64,000 nt of DNA from JAGDZR01 sp049115695 (GTDB taxonomy: Bacteria > Bacteroidota > Bacteroidia > Cytophagales > Cyclobacteriaceae), in assembly GCA_049115695.1 (NCBI GenBank), contig JAGDZR010000011.1:62001-126000 (forward strand), given 5' to 3'. The notes under the pieces are model-generated. The model was not told the origin of the DNA. It saw only the letters and a program-made list of their open reading frames with translations, and did no database searches. Shown in pieces: positions 44,296 through 52,772 of the stretch. A program made the translations under genes and the position numbers. The first letter of the stretch is position 1. The number at the start of each line of letters is the position of its first letter.

Positions 44296-45013
44296 TATAG
44301 ATCAAAATTTGATTCAACCCCACCATCACCAGATTTGGGCGTACAAAGATGTGATCATTTATCTTGGAAACAAAGACTTCAGCATCACCACCTGTTACGA
44401 TTATGGACAAATCTGGATATTCCGCTTTAAAACGCTGAATAATTCCTTTCATTTCCTCGACCATGCCATTTAATGCGCCCGAAACCATGCATTCAGCAGT
44501 TGATTTCCCCAGAAGCGAATCATTTATCATCTCCCATTTTTCAGATAAGTCGGGAAGATTAGCAGTTTGTTGGTGCATGGATTTTAGCCTCATGATAAAA
44601 CCAGGGGCGATTATGCCTCCATGAAAAACCGCATCCGATGTTACAATATCATAAGTAATGCAGGTTCCAAGATCAATGACCAAACATGTATTTCTGGGAC
44701 TTAAACTATGGGCCCCAACTGCAGCAGCTATTCGATCCAAACCAAGTGTTTCGGGCGTATCATAATTCAATTTAAGATTGATTGGAGTATCCCTGTTAAA
44801 AATGGTTAAACTTTCACTACTAATGTTTTTGAGTTTGTCAACGGTCTGTCCTACAGAGCAAATAATGGTCTTTGAATTGTGAGGAATAAGCGCTTCCAAC
44901 GATTGTTCATGTTTCCAAAACTTAACTTCCTCAACAACATCTCCGGTTACCCAACCAGACTTGATTCGGGTATTTCCAATGTCAATTACATAATTTGCTT
45001 TGTGTCCCACCAA
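44282..45013 (-). CDS. coaX: type III pantothenate kinase
   Basis: Phosphorylates pantothenate in the first step of CoA synthesis. The 243-residue protein shows the ASKHA fold motifs: VIDIGNTRIKSGW (phosphate 1), DTPETLGLDRIAAAVGA, LVIDLGTCITYDIV (phosphate 2), and IVTGGDAEVF. No ATG is available; it starts at TTG 45013 or the adjacent GTG 45010. It heads the envelope operon read leftward through the porin-like, TPR and lptC genes. Confidence 0.93.
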   Translation of the reverse strand: MVGHKANYVIDIGNTRIKSGWVTGDVVEEVKFWKHEQSLEALIPHNSKTIICSVGQTVDKLKNISSESLTIFNRDTPINLKLNYDTPETLGLDRIAAAVGAHSLSPRNTCLVIDLGTCITYDIVTSDAVFHGGIIAPGFIMRLKSMHQQTANLPDLSEKWEMINDSLLGKSTAECMVSGALNGMVEEMKGIIQRFKAEYPDLSIIVTGGDAEVFVSKINDHIFVRPNLVMVGLNQILIYNEDM

Positions 45014-45029
45014 TAAACCTGTTAACTCG

Positions 45030-45056
45030 CAAAAGTAATGAAACGATTCAGCGCAA
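45030..45056 (-). promoter_or_regulatory. promoter of coaX, inside anmK coding start
   Basis: TTG (45054-45056) and TACTTTTG (45030-45037) on the minus strand, 16 bases apart, precede coaX by about 17-20 bases. The -33 part lies inside the first codons of the divergent anmK gene. The -7 box is the same as that of tRNA-Val. Confidence 0.5.
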
Positions 45057-46093
45057 TAGGAGTCATGTCAGGGTCATCCTTGGATGGACTAGATATAAGT
45101 TTCGGAACTTATCAAAACTCATTGGGTAAGTGGACATACGAGCACAAAGCTGGTGCGACAATCCCATTCTCAAATTCTCTGATAGACAAGTTAAAAGATT
45201 GTAGAAATCTTAGCGGACTCGAACTCCAAAAATTAGACATTAAACTTGGCCAATGGATCGGCGCACAAATCAAAATATTTGTTGAAAACCAAGGAGAAAC
45301 ACCAGACTTGATTGGATCACATGGTCATACTGTTTTTCACAATCCTGGAGAAGGCTACACGGTCCAAATCGGAAATGGTCAAGCCATTGCCTCTCAGAGC
45401 GGATTACTCACGATCAACAATTTTCGATTGGAGGATGTGCTAAAAGGAGGGCAAGGTGCTCCATTAGTTCCAATTGGAGATGTCCACTTATTCAATGAAT
45501 ATGACGCCTGGTTGAATCTGGGAGGAATCGCGAATGCCACCGTCCGGGCTGGTGAAAGAATATTGGCCTGGGACATTTGTCCTGCCAATCAGGTTCTAAA
45601 TCATTTGGCAGAGCTAAGTGGTAAATCATATGATAAAGGTGGAGTCCTTGCCAAGAGTGGAAAAATAATCTCAAAAGCAATTGACAAATGGTCTCGGCAT
45701 ACCTACTACCAGCAGTCACCACCAAGGTCTATGAGCAATGAATGGGTCACGAGAGAGGTAATTGATCAACTCCCTGACAGTAATCCTGCTGATCTCTCAG
45801 CATCTTTTTGTCGTTTCGTTGCTGATCAAATGGCTCTTCAACTCAAAGAGTTTGCTCCTAAGAAAATGCTTGTAACAGGTGGAGGTGCCTATCATTCCTT
45901 TCTTATCGATCAAATCAAATTGGCAATGCCCGCGACTAAGATTGAAATCCCCAATCCAGAGATCATCGACTTTAAGGAAGCCATCACTTTTGGATTGCTA
46001 GGTGTCCTCCGGAATATTGGTGAGAACAATGTATTGGCTGAAGTCACAGGAGCAAGTTCAGATAGTTGTTCTGGCAACTTTTTTTATCCTTGA
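45038..46093 (+). CDS. anmK: anhydro-N-acetylmuramic acid kinase
   Basis: AnmK hydrolyses and phosphorylates 1,6-anhydroMurNAc from recycled cell wall, giving MurNAc-6-P. The 351-residue protein has the ATP motif GVMSGSSLDGLD, the HGHTVFHNP element with catalytic Asp region, LNLGGIANAT, DICPANQVLNHLA and VTGGGAYHSFL. Length is a little below the usual 370. It is divergent from coaX with only 24 bases between the starts. Confidence 0.96.
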   Translation: MKRFSAIGVMSGSSLDGLDISFGTYQNSLGKWTYEHKAGATIPFSNSLIDKLKDCRNLSGLELQKLDIKLGQWIGAQIKIFVENQGETPDLIGSHGHTVFHNPGEGYTVQIGNGQAIASQSGLLTINNFRLEDVLKGGQGAPLVPIGDVHLFNEYDAWLNLGGIANATVRAGERILAWDICPANQVLNHLAELSGKSYDKGGVLAKSGKIISKAIDKWSRHTYYQQSPPRSMSNEWVTREVIDQLPDSNPADLSASFCRFVADQMALQLKEFAPKKMLVTGGGAYHSFLIDQIKLAMPATKIEIPNPEIIDFKEAITFGLLGVLRNIGENNVLAEVTGASSDSCSGNFFYP

Positions 46094-46094
46094 T

Positions 46095-46102
46095 TAGATT
46101 TG
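46095..46102 (+). promoter_or_regulatory. -7 element upstream of Glu/Leu-type dehydrogenase
   Basis: TAGATTTG matches TAnnTTTG, 53 bases before the ATG, immediately after the anmK stop. No TTTG at a suitable upstream distance, so moderate support. Confidence 0.4.
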
Positions 46103-46155
46103 ACCCAACCTAATCTCCGGATGAGCAAAAATATTCGGTTAAACAAACAACATTA

Positions 46156-47388
46156 ATGAAGCCCCTATTAAAGAAATTTGAAGAAAAAAAGCCTGAAATA
46201 GTATTTGAATGGCATGACCCAGAATCGGAAGCAAAAGGATGGATCGTAATCAACTCACTCCGCGGTGGTGCGGCAGGTGGAGGTACACGCATGCGGCTTG
46301 GACTTGACAGACATGAAGTGGAGTCTTTGGCCAAGACCATGGAAATAAAGTTTACCATTTCCGGCCCTCAGATAGGAGGTGCCAAATCAGGAATCAACTT
46401 TGATCCCAGGGACCCACGAAAGCTTGAAGTTTTGAAACGTTGGTACAAGGCTGTATACCCAATACTGAAGAGCTACTATGGAACCGGAGGAGACCTTAAT
46501 ATCGATGAAATCCATGACGTCATTCCGATAACGGAAAGCTTTGGGTTATGGCACCCACAAGAAGGCGTGGTTAATGGACACTATCAAGCTCCAAAACCGC
46601 AGAAGATTCACATGATAGGCAGACTTAGACAAGGTGTTTCCAAAATCATTGAAGACCAGGACTATATCCCTACTTCAGACAAGAAATATACTGTGGCTGA
46701 TATGATCACGGGTTTTGGTGTGGCTGAATCAGTGCGACATTTCTATAATCTCTGGGGGGGAGATATTACTCAAAAACGAGCCATCATTCAGGGTTGGGGT
46801 AATGTGGGCGCAACTGCTGCGCTTTATTTGGCAAAATATGGCGTAAAGATTACCGGCATCATTGATCGAGCCGGTGGTTTGATCTCAGAAAAAGGTTTGG
46901 GCCTTCAGGAAATCAAGCAATTGTATTATGATCGGGACGGCAACAAATTAGTAGCAGATGACCTAATGACATTTGATGAATGCAATCAAGCCATTTGGAA
47001 ATCGGGTGCAGAGATATTTATTCCGGCAGCTGCTTCACGATTAGTTTCAAAGCAACAGGCAGATCAGATGATAAACGCGAGTCTTGAAACAGTTGCGTGT
47101 GGTGCAAATGTCCCATTTGATGATGAAGAGATCTTTTATGGGCCAATTGCAGAATATGTTGACCAAAATGTGGCACTATTACCAGATTTTTTAGCCAATT
47201 GCGGCATGGCAAGGGCATTTGCATATTTTATGGACCCGAAAAATGACCAGAAAATCACGGATGATGATATATTTAAGGATATTTCCGAAACGATTCGGCA
47301 ATCGTTAGTCAAGATCAACAATGAAAATAGCAATACGACATTGTTGGCTGAGACAGCATTTAGACAGTCGTTGGAACAGTTAGTTTAA
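46156..47388 (+). CDS. Glu/Leu/Phe/Val dehydrogenase family enzyme
   Basis: A 410-residue NAD(P)-dependent amino acid dehydrogenase. The N-terminal substrate domain has GGAAGGGTRMRLGL and the glycine-rich GPQIGGAKSGINFDP with the catalytic Lys; GGDLNIDEIHDV follows. The dinucleotide domain has GWGNVGATAALYLAKYG and IIDRAGGLI. Family members reversibly deaminate glutamate or branched/aromatic amino acids. The GGAKSGI variant differs from the common GGGKGGI of canonical glutamate dehydrogenases, so substrate is undecided. Confidence 0.92.
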   Translation: MKPLLKKFEEKKPEIVFEWHDPESEAKGWIVINSLRGGAAGGGTRMRLGLDRHEVESLAKTMEIKFTISGPQIGGAKSGINFDPRDPRKLEVLKRWYKAVYPILKSYYGTGGDLNIDEIHDVIPITESFGLWHPQEGVVNGHYQAPKPQKIHMIGRLRQGVSKIIEDQDYIPTSDKKYTVADMITGFGVAESVRHFYNLWGGDITQKRAIIQGWGNVGATAALYLAKYGVKITGIIDRAGGLISEKGLGLQEIKQLYYDRDGNKLVADDLMTFDECNQAIWKSGAEIFIPAAASRLVSKQQADQMINASLETVACGANVPFDDEEIFYGPIAEYVDQNVALLPDFLANCGMARAFAYFMDPKNDQKITDDDIFKDISETIRQSLVKINNENSNTTLLAETAFRQSLEQLV

Positions 47389-47459
47389 TTTTTTGATTTG
47401 GTTTTCATCCACTGAATTGCTTTTTTAGTAGGCCAGTCTAAATATCAGAGTCACCGTAG

Positions 47460-48926
47460 ATGAAGTTATTCGCGAAGTTTTTTATTGTTTTAAGCTTACT
47501 TTTTTGCACAGCAGACATCTATGGAGCGTCTTCTGATGTAACAAATTCTGCAGAAATCACTTCCATACTAGAAGCTGAAAGTGCTGAGGCAGATCACGCT
47601 GGCCCTGCAACTTGGAGCGTCCTGCCTTTTGTCTTGCTTTTGCTCATGATTGCAACCGGGCCCTTGTTTTATGAGCATTTTTGGCACAAGTCCTACCCTT
47701 ACTTTGCTATGGCATTTGCGGCCATTGTGGTGTCATATTACCTTTTTGGGTTACACAATGAACATAGTCCGGTACATGCACTTGCAGAATATATCCAGTT
47801 TATAGCACTACTTACGGGACTTTATGTCGCATCAGGCGGCATTATGATAACGGTAGACAAAGAAGCTAAACCTGGAATCAATATTGCCATTTTGGCGATC
47901 GGAGCGGTCATAGCCAATGTGATTGGTACCACTGGTGCTTCAATGCTGTTGATCAGACCATTTATCCGCCTGAATAAAAATCGAATCAAAGCTTATCACA
48001 TCATCTTCTTCATATTCATTGTGAGCAATGTGGGAGGTAGTTTGACGCCTATAGGTGATCCTCCTTTGTTCCTTGGGTTTCTGAAGGGAGTGCCGTTTTT
48101 CTGGACACTGACCAACAACTTCCTGCCATGGGGATTTGCGGTACTGCTCCTCCTTGGTATCTTTTATGTCATTGACAGAAGGAACAAGGCCGATTATACT
48201 TTTGGAGAAGAGAAAGTTGTTCCTACTAACAAAATAGGAATGACAGGCGGAAGAAATTTTGCTTTTCTGGCGGTAGTAGTAGGAGCTGTTTTCCTTGACC
48301 CAAATGTTTTTGAATGGGTTCCAGCCATTAATTATCACGGACAGAAATTCTCCTTTATCAGAGAGGTCATCATGCTGGCTACAGCATTTGTCTCTTACAA
48401 AATGGCTGACAAGGAAGCACTTTCAGGCAATGAATTCAATTTTGAGCCCATCAGAGAAGTGGCTTTTATTTTCATTGGCATTTTTGGAACCATGATGCCA
48501 GCACTTGAGTTGGTGAGCGCTTACGCACAATCACCAGAAGGGGCTCAGATGGTTACACACAATACATTGTACTGGGGAACAGGATTGCTTTCAGGTTTTC
48601 TGGATAACGCCCCAACCTATATCAACTTTTTAACGGCTGGTATGGCTGCAGATGGTGCCAGCATCAATTCGATTAGCGAAGTGATCGCCTATACAGAAGG
48701 GAAGTATCCAAATTCTGTGTTGGAGCTGCTGGCCATAAGCGTAGCAGCTGTATTCTTTGGGGCAATGACCTATATTGGAAATGGTCCCAATTTTATGGTT
48801 AAATCCATTGCAGAACAGGTTGGTATCACCATGCCATCCTTCTTTGGATATATCATTAGGTTTTCCATACCTATACTTCTCCCAATCCTCTTTCTTGTTT
48901 GGTTGATTTTCTTTGCTTTTGCCTAG
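47460..48926 (+). CDS. NhaD-like sodium:proton antiporter
   Basis: A 488-residue membrane protein of the ion transporter superfamily. After a signal-like N-terminus (ends YGAS) and a short acidic extracytoplasmic segment come about 11-12 helices. Conserved features are GTTGASMLLIRPFI, SNVGGSLTPIGDPPLFLGFL, SGFLDNAPTYINFL and GAMTYIGNGPNFMVKSIA, which contain the polar breaks of the two repeat halves. NhaD proteins export Na+ in exchange for H+, in line with a marine habitat. Confidence 0.9.
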   Translation: MKLFAKFFIVLSLLFCTADIYGASSDVTNSAEITSILEAESAEADHAGPATWSVLPFVLLLLMIATGPLFYEHFWHKSYPYFAMAFAAIVVSYYLFGLHNEHSPVHALAEYIQFIALLTGLYVASGGIMITVDKEAKPGINIAILAIGAVIANVIGTTGASMLLIRPFIRLNKNRIKAYHIIFFIFIVSNVGGSLTPIGDPPLFLGFLKGVPFFWTLTNNFLPWGFAVLLLLGIFYVIDRRNKADYTFGEEKVVPTNKIGMTGGRNFAFLAVVVGAVFLDPNVFEWVPAINYHGQKFSFIREVIMLATAFVSYKMADKEALSGNEFNFEPIREVAFIFIGIFGTMMPALELVSAYAQSPEGAQMVTHNTLYWGTGLLSGFLDNAPTYINFLTAGMAADGASINSISEVIAYTEGKYPNSVLELLAISVAAVFFGAMTYIGNGPNFMVKSIAEQVGITMPSFFGYIIRFSIPILLPILFLVWLIFFAFA

Positions 48927-48941
48927 TTAGTCAACAGCAGC

Positions 48942-50261
48942 TTACAAATCAAACAAGTGCTTATTCAAACTCTTAAGGGCTTCTTTCTTGAGCGAACTAT
49001 CCACTAGAACGGAGATATTGTTACGACTCCCGCCATATGAAATCATCCTGATTGGAATGCCTTCAAGGGCGCTGAAGATCGTTGCTCTGATGCCCTTGCT
49101 TTGAGCCACCATGTCCCCAACGATACATATAATCGTTTGATTCTCATCCACCTCAACCTTACCATACAGCTTTATTTCCTGCACAATTTCTTTAAGGTAT
49201 TGCGGGTTATCAATGGTCAGCGAAACCGCAATTTCAGATGTGGTAATCATATCTATCGGTGTTTTGAAGTTTTCAAAAACCTCAAATACACGTCGCATAA
49301 AACCATAGGCCATGATCATCCGTGATGATTTGATCTTGATGGCTGTAATGCCGTCCTTAGCAGCAATGGCTTTGACGGCTTCAGGCGTTTGATCAGAATT
49401 GATCAGGGTTCCAAAAGCTTCGGGGTTCATGGTGTTTTTAATTCTTACTGGCACATCACACTGATAAGCAGGGATGATACAATTGGGGTGAAGAATTTTA
49501 GCGCCAAAGTAGGCAAGCTCTCCTGCCTCTTCAAATGAGAGGTGCGAGATGGGTTTGGTTTTATCTACGACACGAGGATCATTGTTGTGCATACCATCAA
49601 TATCTGTCCAGATTTGAGTTTCTTCAGCCTTAAGCGCTGATCCGATCAAAGTGGCGCTATAGTCACTACCTCCTCTTTCCAGATTGTCAATACCTCCGGT
49701 AGCATTGCGACAGATAAAACCCTGAGTAATCAGAATGTCCTGATTGTAATCCTTCAGTGTGTGATTGAGCTTCTTTCCAATGGTCGAAAGATCTGGCTCA
49801 CGTTGATCATTAAGGGTCATAAAGTCGGCAGCAGCTAACAGTGCGGATTTACCCGGAAACTGTTCTGCCATAAATGCCTGAAAAAGATTAGTGGAAATCA
49901 ATTCTCCCTGAACGACAATGATTTTCGATACCTGAGCGTAGTAGGGTTGTGAAATAAGTCGCTTTAACTCCTCAAAATGCTTTTTAACAATTGCTCGGCC
50001 CTCATGCTTCCCGTTTTCAGTCGAAAGCAACTCATCTACAAATGGTAAATACTTCGTATGAAGCTCATCTGTTTTTTTCAGAGCAAGCTCAGATTTGCCT
50101 GCAGCATACAGATCCGTAATTTCCACCAAGGCATTGGTAGTCCCAGAAACTGCGGACAATACAACAATCTTTTTGTCCTCATCTCGCTGAATGAGTTCGG
50201 ACACTTGCTTCATTCTTTCCGGAGAACCTACAGAGGTTCCTCCAAACTTTAGTACTTTCAT
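48942..50261 (-). CDS. lysC: aspartate kinase
   Basis: First enzyme of the aspartate family of amino acids. The 439-residue monofunctional protein has the kinase motif KFGGTSVGSPERM, RGGSDYSATLIGSAL, EIWTDIDGMHNNDPR-type text (QIWTDIDG) and two ACT domains at the C-terminus (about 300-439; IGMITTSEIAVSLTID-like, IVGDMVAQSKGIRATIF) for feedback inhibition. It is not fused to homoserine dehydrogenase. It follows ribH by two bases. Confidence 0.95.
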   Translation of the reverse strand: MKVLKFGGTSVGSPERMKQVSELIQRDEDKKIVVLSAVSGTTNALVEITDLYAAGKSELALKKTDELHTKYLPFVDELLSTENGKHEGRAIVKKHFEELKRLISQPYYAQVSKIIVVQGELISTNLFQAFMAEQFPGKSALLAAADFMTLNDQREPDLSTIGKKLNHTLKDYNQDILITQGFICRNATGGIDNLERGGSDYSATLIGSALKAEETQIWTDIDGMHNNDPRVVDKTKPISHLSFEEAGELAYFGAKILHPNCIIPAYQCDVPVRIKNTMNPEAFGTLINSDQTPEAVKAIAAKDGITAIKIKSSRMIMAYGFMRRVFEVFENFKTPIDMITTSEIAVSLTIDNPQYLKEIVQEIKLYGKVEVDENQTIICIVGDMVAQSKGIRATIFSALEGIPIRMISYGGSRNNISVLVDSSLKKEALKSLNKHLFDL

Positions 50262-50263
50262 TA

Positions 50264-50746
50264 TTATTCTCTGATCATCAACATTTTCACTGCAGTAGCT
50301 GCAGCTTCATCACCCTTATTTCCGTGTTTTCCTCCAGCGCGATCCATCGCTTGCTGCTGCGTGTCCGGGGTAAGGACACCAAAAATCACGGGTTTATCAT
50401 ATTTAAGGCTAACGTTGGTGATCCCATCTGCCACTGCCTGACAAATGAAGTCAAAATGTCGGGTTTCCCCCTGAATGACACAGCCTAAACAAATTACAGC
50501 GTCTATGTCATTTTTTTTGGCCATCCACTGCGATCCAAGGGTCAATTCGAAGCTTCCTGGAACATCCACTCTTTCAATATTTTCGCGGGTCGCACCCAAA
50601 TCAAGTAGTGTTTTATAAGCGCCGGAATAAAGAGATTCAGTCACCTCTGTATTCCACTCCGAGACGACAATTGCAAATCTATATCCGGATACATCCCGAA
50701 TTCCATCGGTCTGAAAATCACTTAGGTTTTTTTGTGAACTTGCCAT
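50264..50746 (-). CDS. ribH: 6,7-dimethyl-8-ribityllumazine synthase
   Basis: Penultimate step of riboflavin synthesis. The 160-residue protein has the family motifs FAIVVSEWNTEVTESL, VDVPGSFELTLGSQW, VICLGCVIQGETRHFDFIC (catalytic His) and PVIFGVLTPDTQQQAMDRAG. ATG 50746 is chosen because a longer frame would start within the upstream terminator hairpin. Only three bases separate that terminator's T-tract from the start codon. Confidence 0.96.
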   Translation of the reverse strand: MASSQKNLSDFQTDGIRDVSGYRFAIVVSEWNTEVTESLYSGAYKTLLDLGATRENIERVDVPGSFELTLGSQWMAKKNDIDAVICLGCVIQGETRHFDFICQAVADGITNVSLKYDKPVIFGVLTPDTQQQAMDRAGGKHGNKGDEAAATAVKMLMIRE

Positions 50747-50749
50747 AAC

Positions 50750-50781
50750 AAAAAAGGGTAAGACTGTGATCAATCTTACCC
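50750..50781 (-). terminator. intrinsic terminator after TPR membrane-protein gene
   Basis: GGGTAAGA/TCTTACCC (50756-50763 and 50774-50781) with a ten-base loop, followed on the minus strand by six T (50750-50755). It lies 27 bases after the TPR gene stop and three bases before the ribH start. Confidence 0.8.
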
Positions 50782-50808
50782 CTTCAATATTTTTTGATTA
50801 TCGATTGA

Positions 50809-51507
50809 TCACTCTGCTTGCAGCCCTTCCAGCCTGGCTTTCTGTTTCTTCGCCTCCTGGAACATGGTTGACTCAAAGTATTTATCTATTATTTCATTGT
50901 ATGCTTCAATCGCACCAGCCAAATCACCATTCAATTCACTTGCCAAACCTAATTTGTTCAAGTAAACTGGTGAGAAATCCTTATTTGGTTTATGGCTTGC
51001 TGCTTTTTTGAAGTAATTCACTGCATTGTCAAAGTCGTCTTGCTCCATGTAGGCATCCCCGATCAGCGAAAATGCTCTAGCCTGAACCAAGGCATCAGAA
51101 CTACTAAATTCTCCAAAATGACGAATCGCATTATCATACTCTTTGAGTCTCAGATAAATCGTCCCGATGTAAAAATTGGACAAATTGGCTGCAGCTGTAC
51201 CAGAATAAAGATCAGTTATATCAAGAAATCCATAACTATTGCCGTCTCCATTAAGCGCTTTTGTAAGACTATCTGCCTCGAAATAGTAAACGGCCTGGAA
51301 CATTTCATCCTGCGCTTCAATATTTCGATTGGTCGTGTAATAATTGAATCCTAAATACCCTAAAACCAAGGCTGCTAATACACCCCCAATTCCGAAAACA
51401 ACATTCTGATTTTTCTTGTCATTAAAGAATTCCTCAGTCTTACTCACAATTGCATCTGGATTCTCAATCAAATCCAGCCCATCACCGCCATTTTTGGTCT
51501 TAGCCAT
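50809..51507 (-). CDS. membrane-anchored TPR protein (YfgM-like)
   Basis: A 232-residue protein with a cytoplasmic N-terminus (about 1-35), one membrane helix (VVFGIGGVLAALVLGYLGFN) and periplasmic TPR repeats (AAANLSNFYIGTIYLRLKEY, ARAFSLIGDAYMEQDDFDNA, YLNKLGLASELNGDLAGA). The topology resembles YfgM/PpiD-linked proteins; function not shown in the sequence. It is preceded by a good promoter and followed by a terminator, so it is probably monocistronic. Confidence 0.85.
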   Translation of the reverse strand: MAKTKNGGDGLDLIENPDAIVSKTEEFFNDKKNQNVVFGIGGVLAALVLGYLGFNYYTTNRNIEAQDEMFQAVYYFEADSLTKALNGDGNSYGFLDITDLYSGTAAANLSNFYIGTIYLRLKEYDNAIRHFGEFSSSDALVQARAFSLIGDAYMEQDDFDNAVNYFKKAASHKPNKDFSPVYLNKLGLASELNGDLAGAIEAYNEIIDKYFESTMFQEAKKQKARLEGLQAE

Positions 51508-51529
51508 TACTTAATTTTTTTTGAGGTCG

Positions 51530-51558
51530 CAAAGATAAAAGAATAATACAATTACCAA
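51530..51558 (-). promoter_or_regulatory. promoter of TPR membrane-protein gene
   Basis: TTG (51556-51558) and TATCTTTG (51530-51537), 18 bases apart on the minus strand, precede the ATG at 51507 by 22 bases. The -33 element abuts the pdhA stop codon. Confidence 0.65.
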
Positions 51559-52581
51559 TTACTCTATAATGTAAGGGTAATCACTATCTGCATAAACATC
51601 CTGATAAGCATCAGAAGCATCTGGATAAGGAGAGTCCTCAGCAAACTTTACAGACTCGAGTACTCTCTCCTTGATTTTGTCGTCGATTGACTTCAATTCT
51701 TCCTCAGTTGCATATTTATTGTCCAACAAAGCCTTTTTTACCTGACTAATCGGATCACGGTCCTTGTACTCGGCCACCTCTTCTCTGGTACGGTACTTGG
51801 CCGGATCGGACATTGAATGCCCTTTATATCTATAAGTTCTAAATTCCAGCAAAGTAGGCCCGTCTCCTCTTCTTGCTCTCTCTGCTGCTTCCTCGACAGC
51901 ATAATGAACTGCCTCAACATCCATACCGTCTACAGGTGCTGAAGGGATGTAGTACGCATCACCAAGTTTGTATAAGTCTGTAACATTAGACGTCCTGGAG
52001 ACAGAAGTGCCCATTGCATACCCATTATTTTCTATTACAAAAATCACTGGTAGTTTGAACGACATGGCCAGGTTCAATGCCTCATGAAAGGCCCCTTGTC
52101 TGACGGCTCCATCTCCCATGTAGCAAATGCACAGGTTATCCGTTCCTTTATATTGCTCGGCCCAGGCAATCCCTGCCCCTAGTGGCACTTGAGCACCCAC
52201 GATACCGTGTCCGCCCATGAAGCCAACTTCTTTATCAAAAATGTGCATCGAGCCACCCTTACCCTTCGACACACCTGTAACCTTGCCGTAGAGCTCAGCC
52301 ATTATGTATTTCGGATCGGTACCCAATGCAAGTGGATGTGCATGATCGCGATAGGCAGTAATATACTTATCTCCTTTCTTCAGGGCAGATACCGAGCCCG
52401 CAGCACAAGCCTCCTGTCCAATGTAAAGGTGACAAAACCCCCGAATTTTTTGTTGCCCGTAGAGCTGTCCTGATTTCTCCTCAAATCTTCTCATGAGCAT
52501 CATAGACTCATACCAGAACATATACGTCTCTTTCGAAAATCCCGCTTTTTTCGCTTTTTTGCTTTTCGATTTGGCTGCCAT
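51559..52581 (-). CDS. pdhA: pyruvate dehydrogenase E1 alpha subunit
   Basis: A 340-residue E1 alpha of the acetyl-transferring type. After a lysine-rich start come GKGGSMHIFDKEVGFMGGHG, the thiamine-diphosphate motif MGDGAVRQGAFHEAL ... ENNGYAMGT, and the loop YRYKGHSMSDPAKYRT. Its beta subunit gene is not adjacent, unlike in many bacteria, so pdhB must be elsewhere. This is a separate enzyme from the fused E1 at 16.7-18.7 kb. Confidence 0.95.
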   Translation of the reverse strand: MAAKSKSKKAKKAGFSKETYMFWYESMMLMRRFEEKSGQLYGQQKIRGFCHLYIGQEACAAGSVSALKKGDKYITAYRDHAHPLALGTDPKYIMAELYGKVTGVSKGKGGSMHIFDKEVGFMGGHGIVGAQVPLGAGIAWAEQYKGTDNLCICYMGDGAVRQGAFHEALNLAMSFKLPVIFVIENNGYAMGTSVSRTSNVTDLYKLGDAYYIPSAPVDGMDVEAVHYAVEEAAERARRGDGPTLLEFRTYRYKGHSMSDPAKYRTREEVAEYKDRDPISQVKKALLDNKYATEEELKSIDDKIKERVLESVKFAEDSPYPDASDAYQDVYADSDYPYIIE

Positions 52582-52606
52582 TCTATCTTCTTATTTATCA
52601 ATTAGA

Positions 52607-52624
52607 TTTGCCTTGCCAGGCAAA
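52607..52624 (-). promoter_or_regulatory. 5' leader inverted repeat of pdhA
   Basis: TTTGCC/GGCAAA with a six-base loop lies at the predicted 5' end of the pdhA transcript, between the -7 element (52633) and the ATG. It could be an RNA hairpin or operator; no T-tract follows. Confidence 0.3.
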
Positions 52625-52632
52625 AAGTGTTG

Positions 52633-52663
52633 CGAAATTAGTTTAAAAAGCCTCTTCCTCAAA
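52633..52663 (-). promoter_or_regulatory. promoter of pdhA
   Basis: TTTG (52660-52663) and TAATTTCG (52633-52640; one mismatch to TAnnTTTG) are 19 bases apart on the minus strand. The leader would be about 45 bases. The remaining gap to recF (52664-52772) shows nothing clear. Confidence 0.5.
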
Positions 52664-52772
52664 ATAATTGAAAGGAGGTCTGAACAATCATTTCCAAGAT
52701 ATTGACCTGGTGAAGTGTACATTCACTTAAATCTTACCTGTAAATAACGAAAACACACCTGCTTTCAGGCAT

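Noticed and set aside
52671..52680. AGGAGGT, a perfect Shine-Dalgarno-like sequence
   Set aside because: The nearest plus-strand start (recF, 52773) is about 95 bases away and no start codon follows at the right distance.
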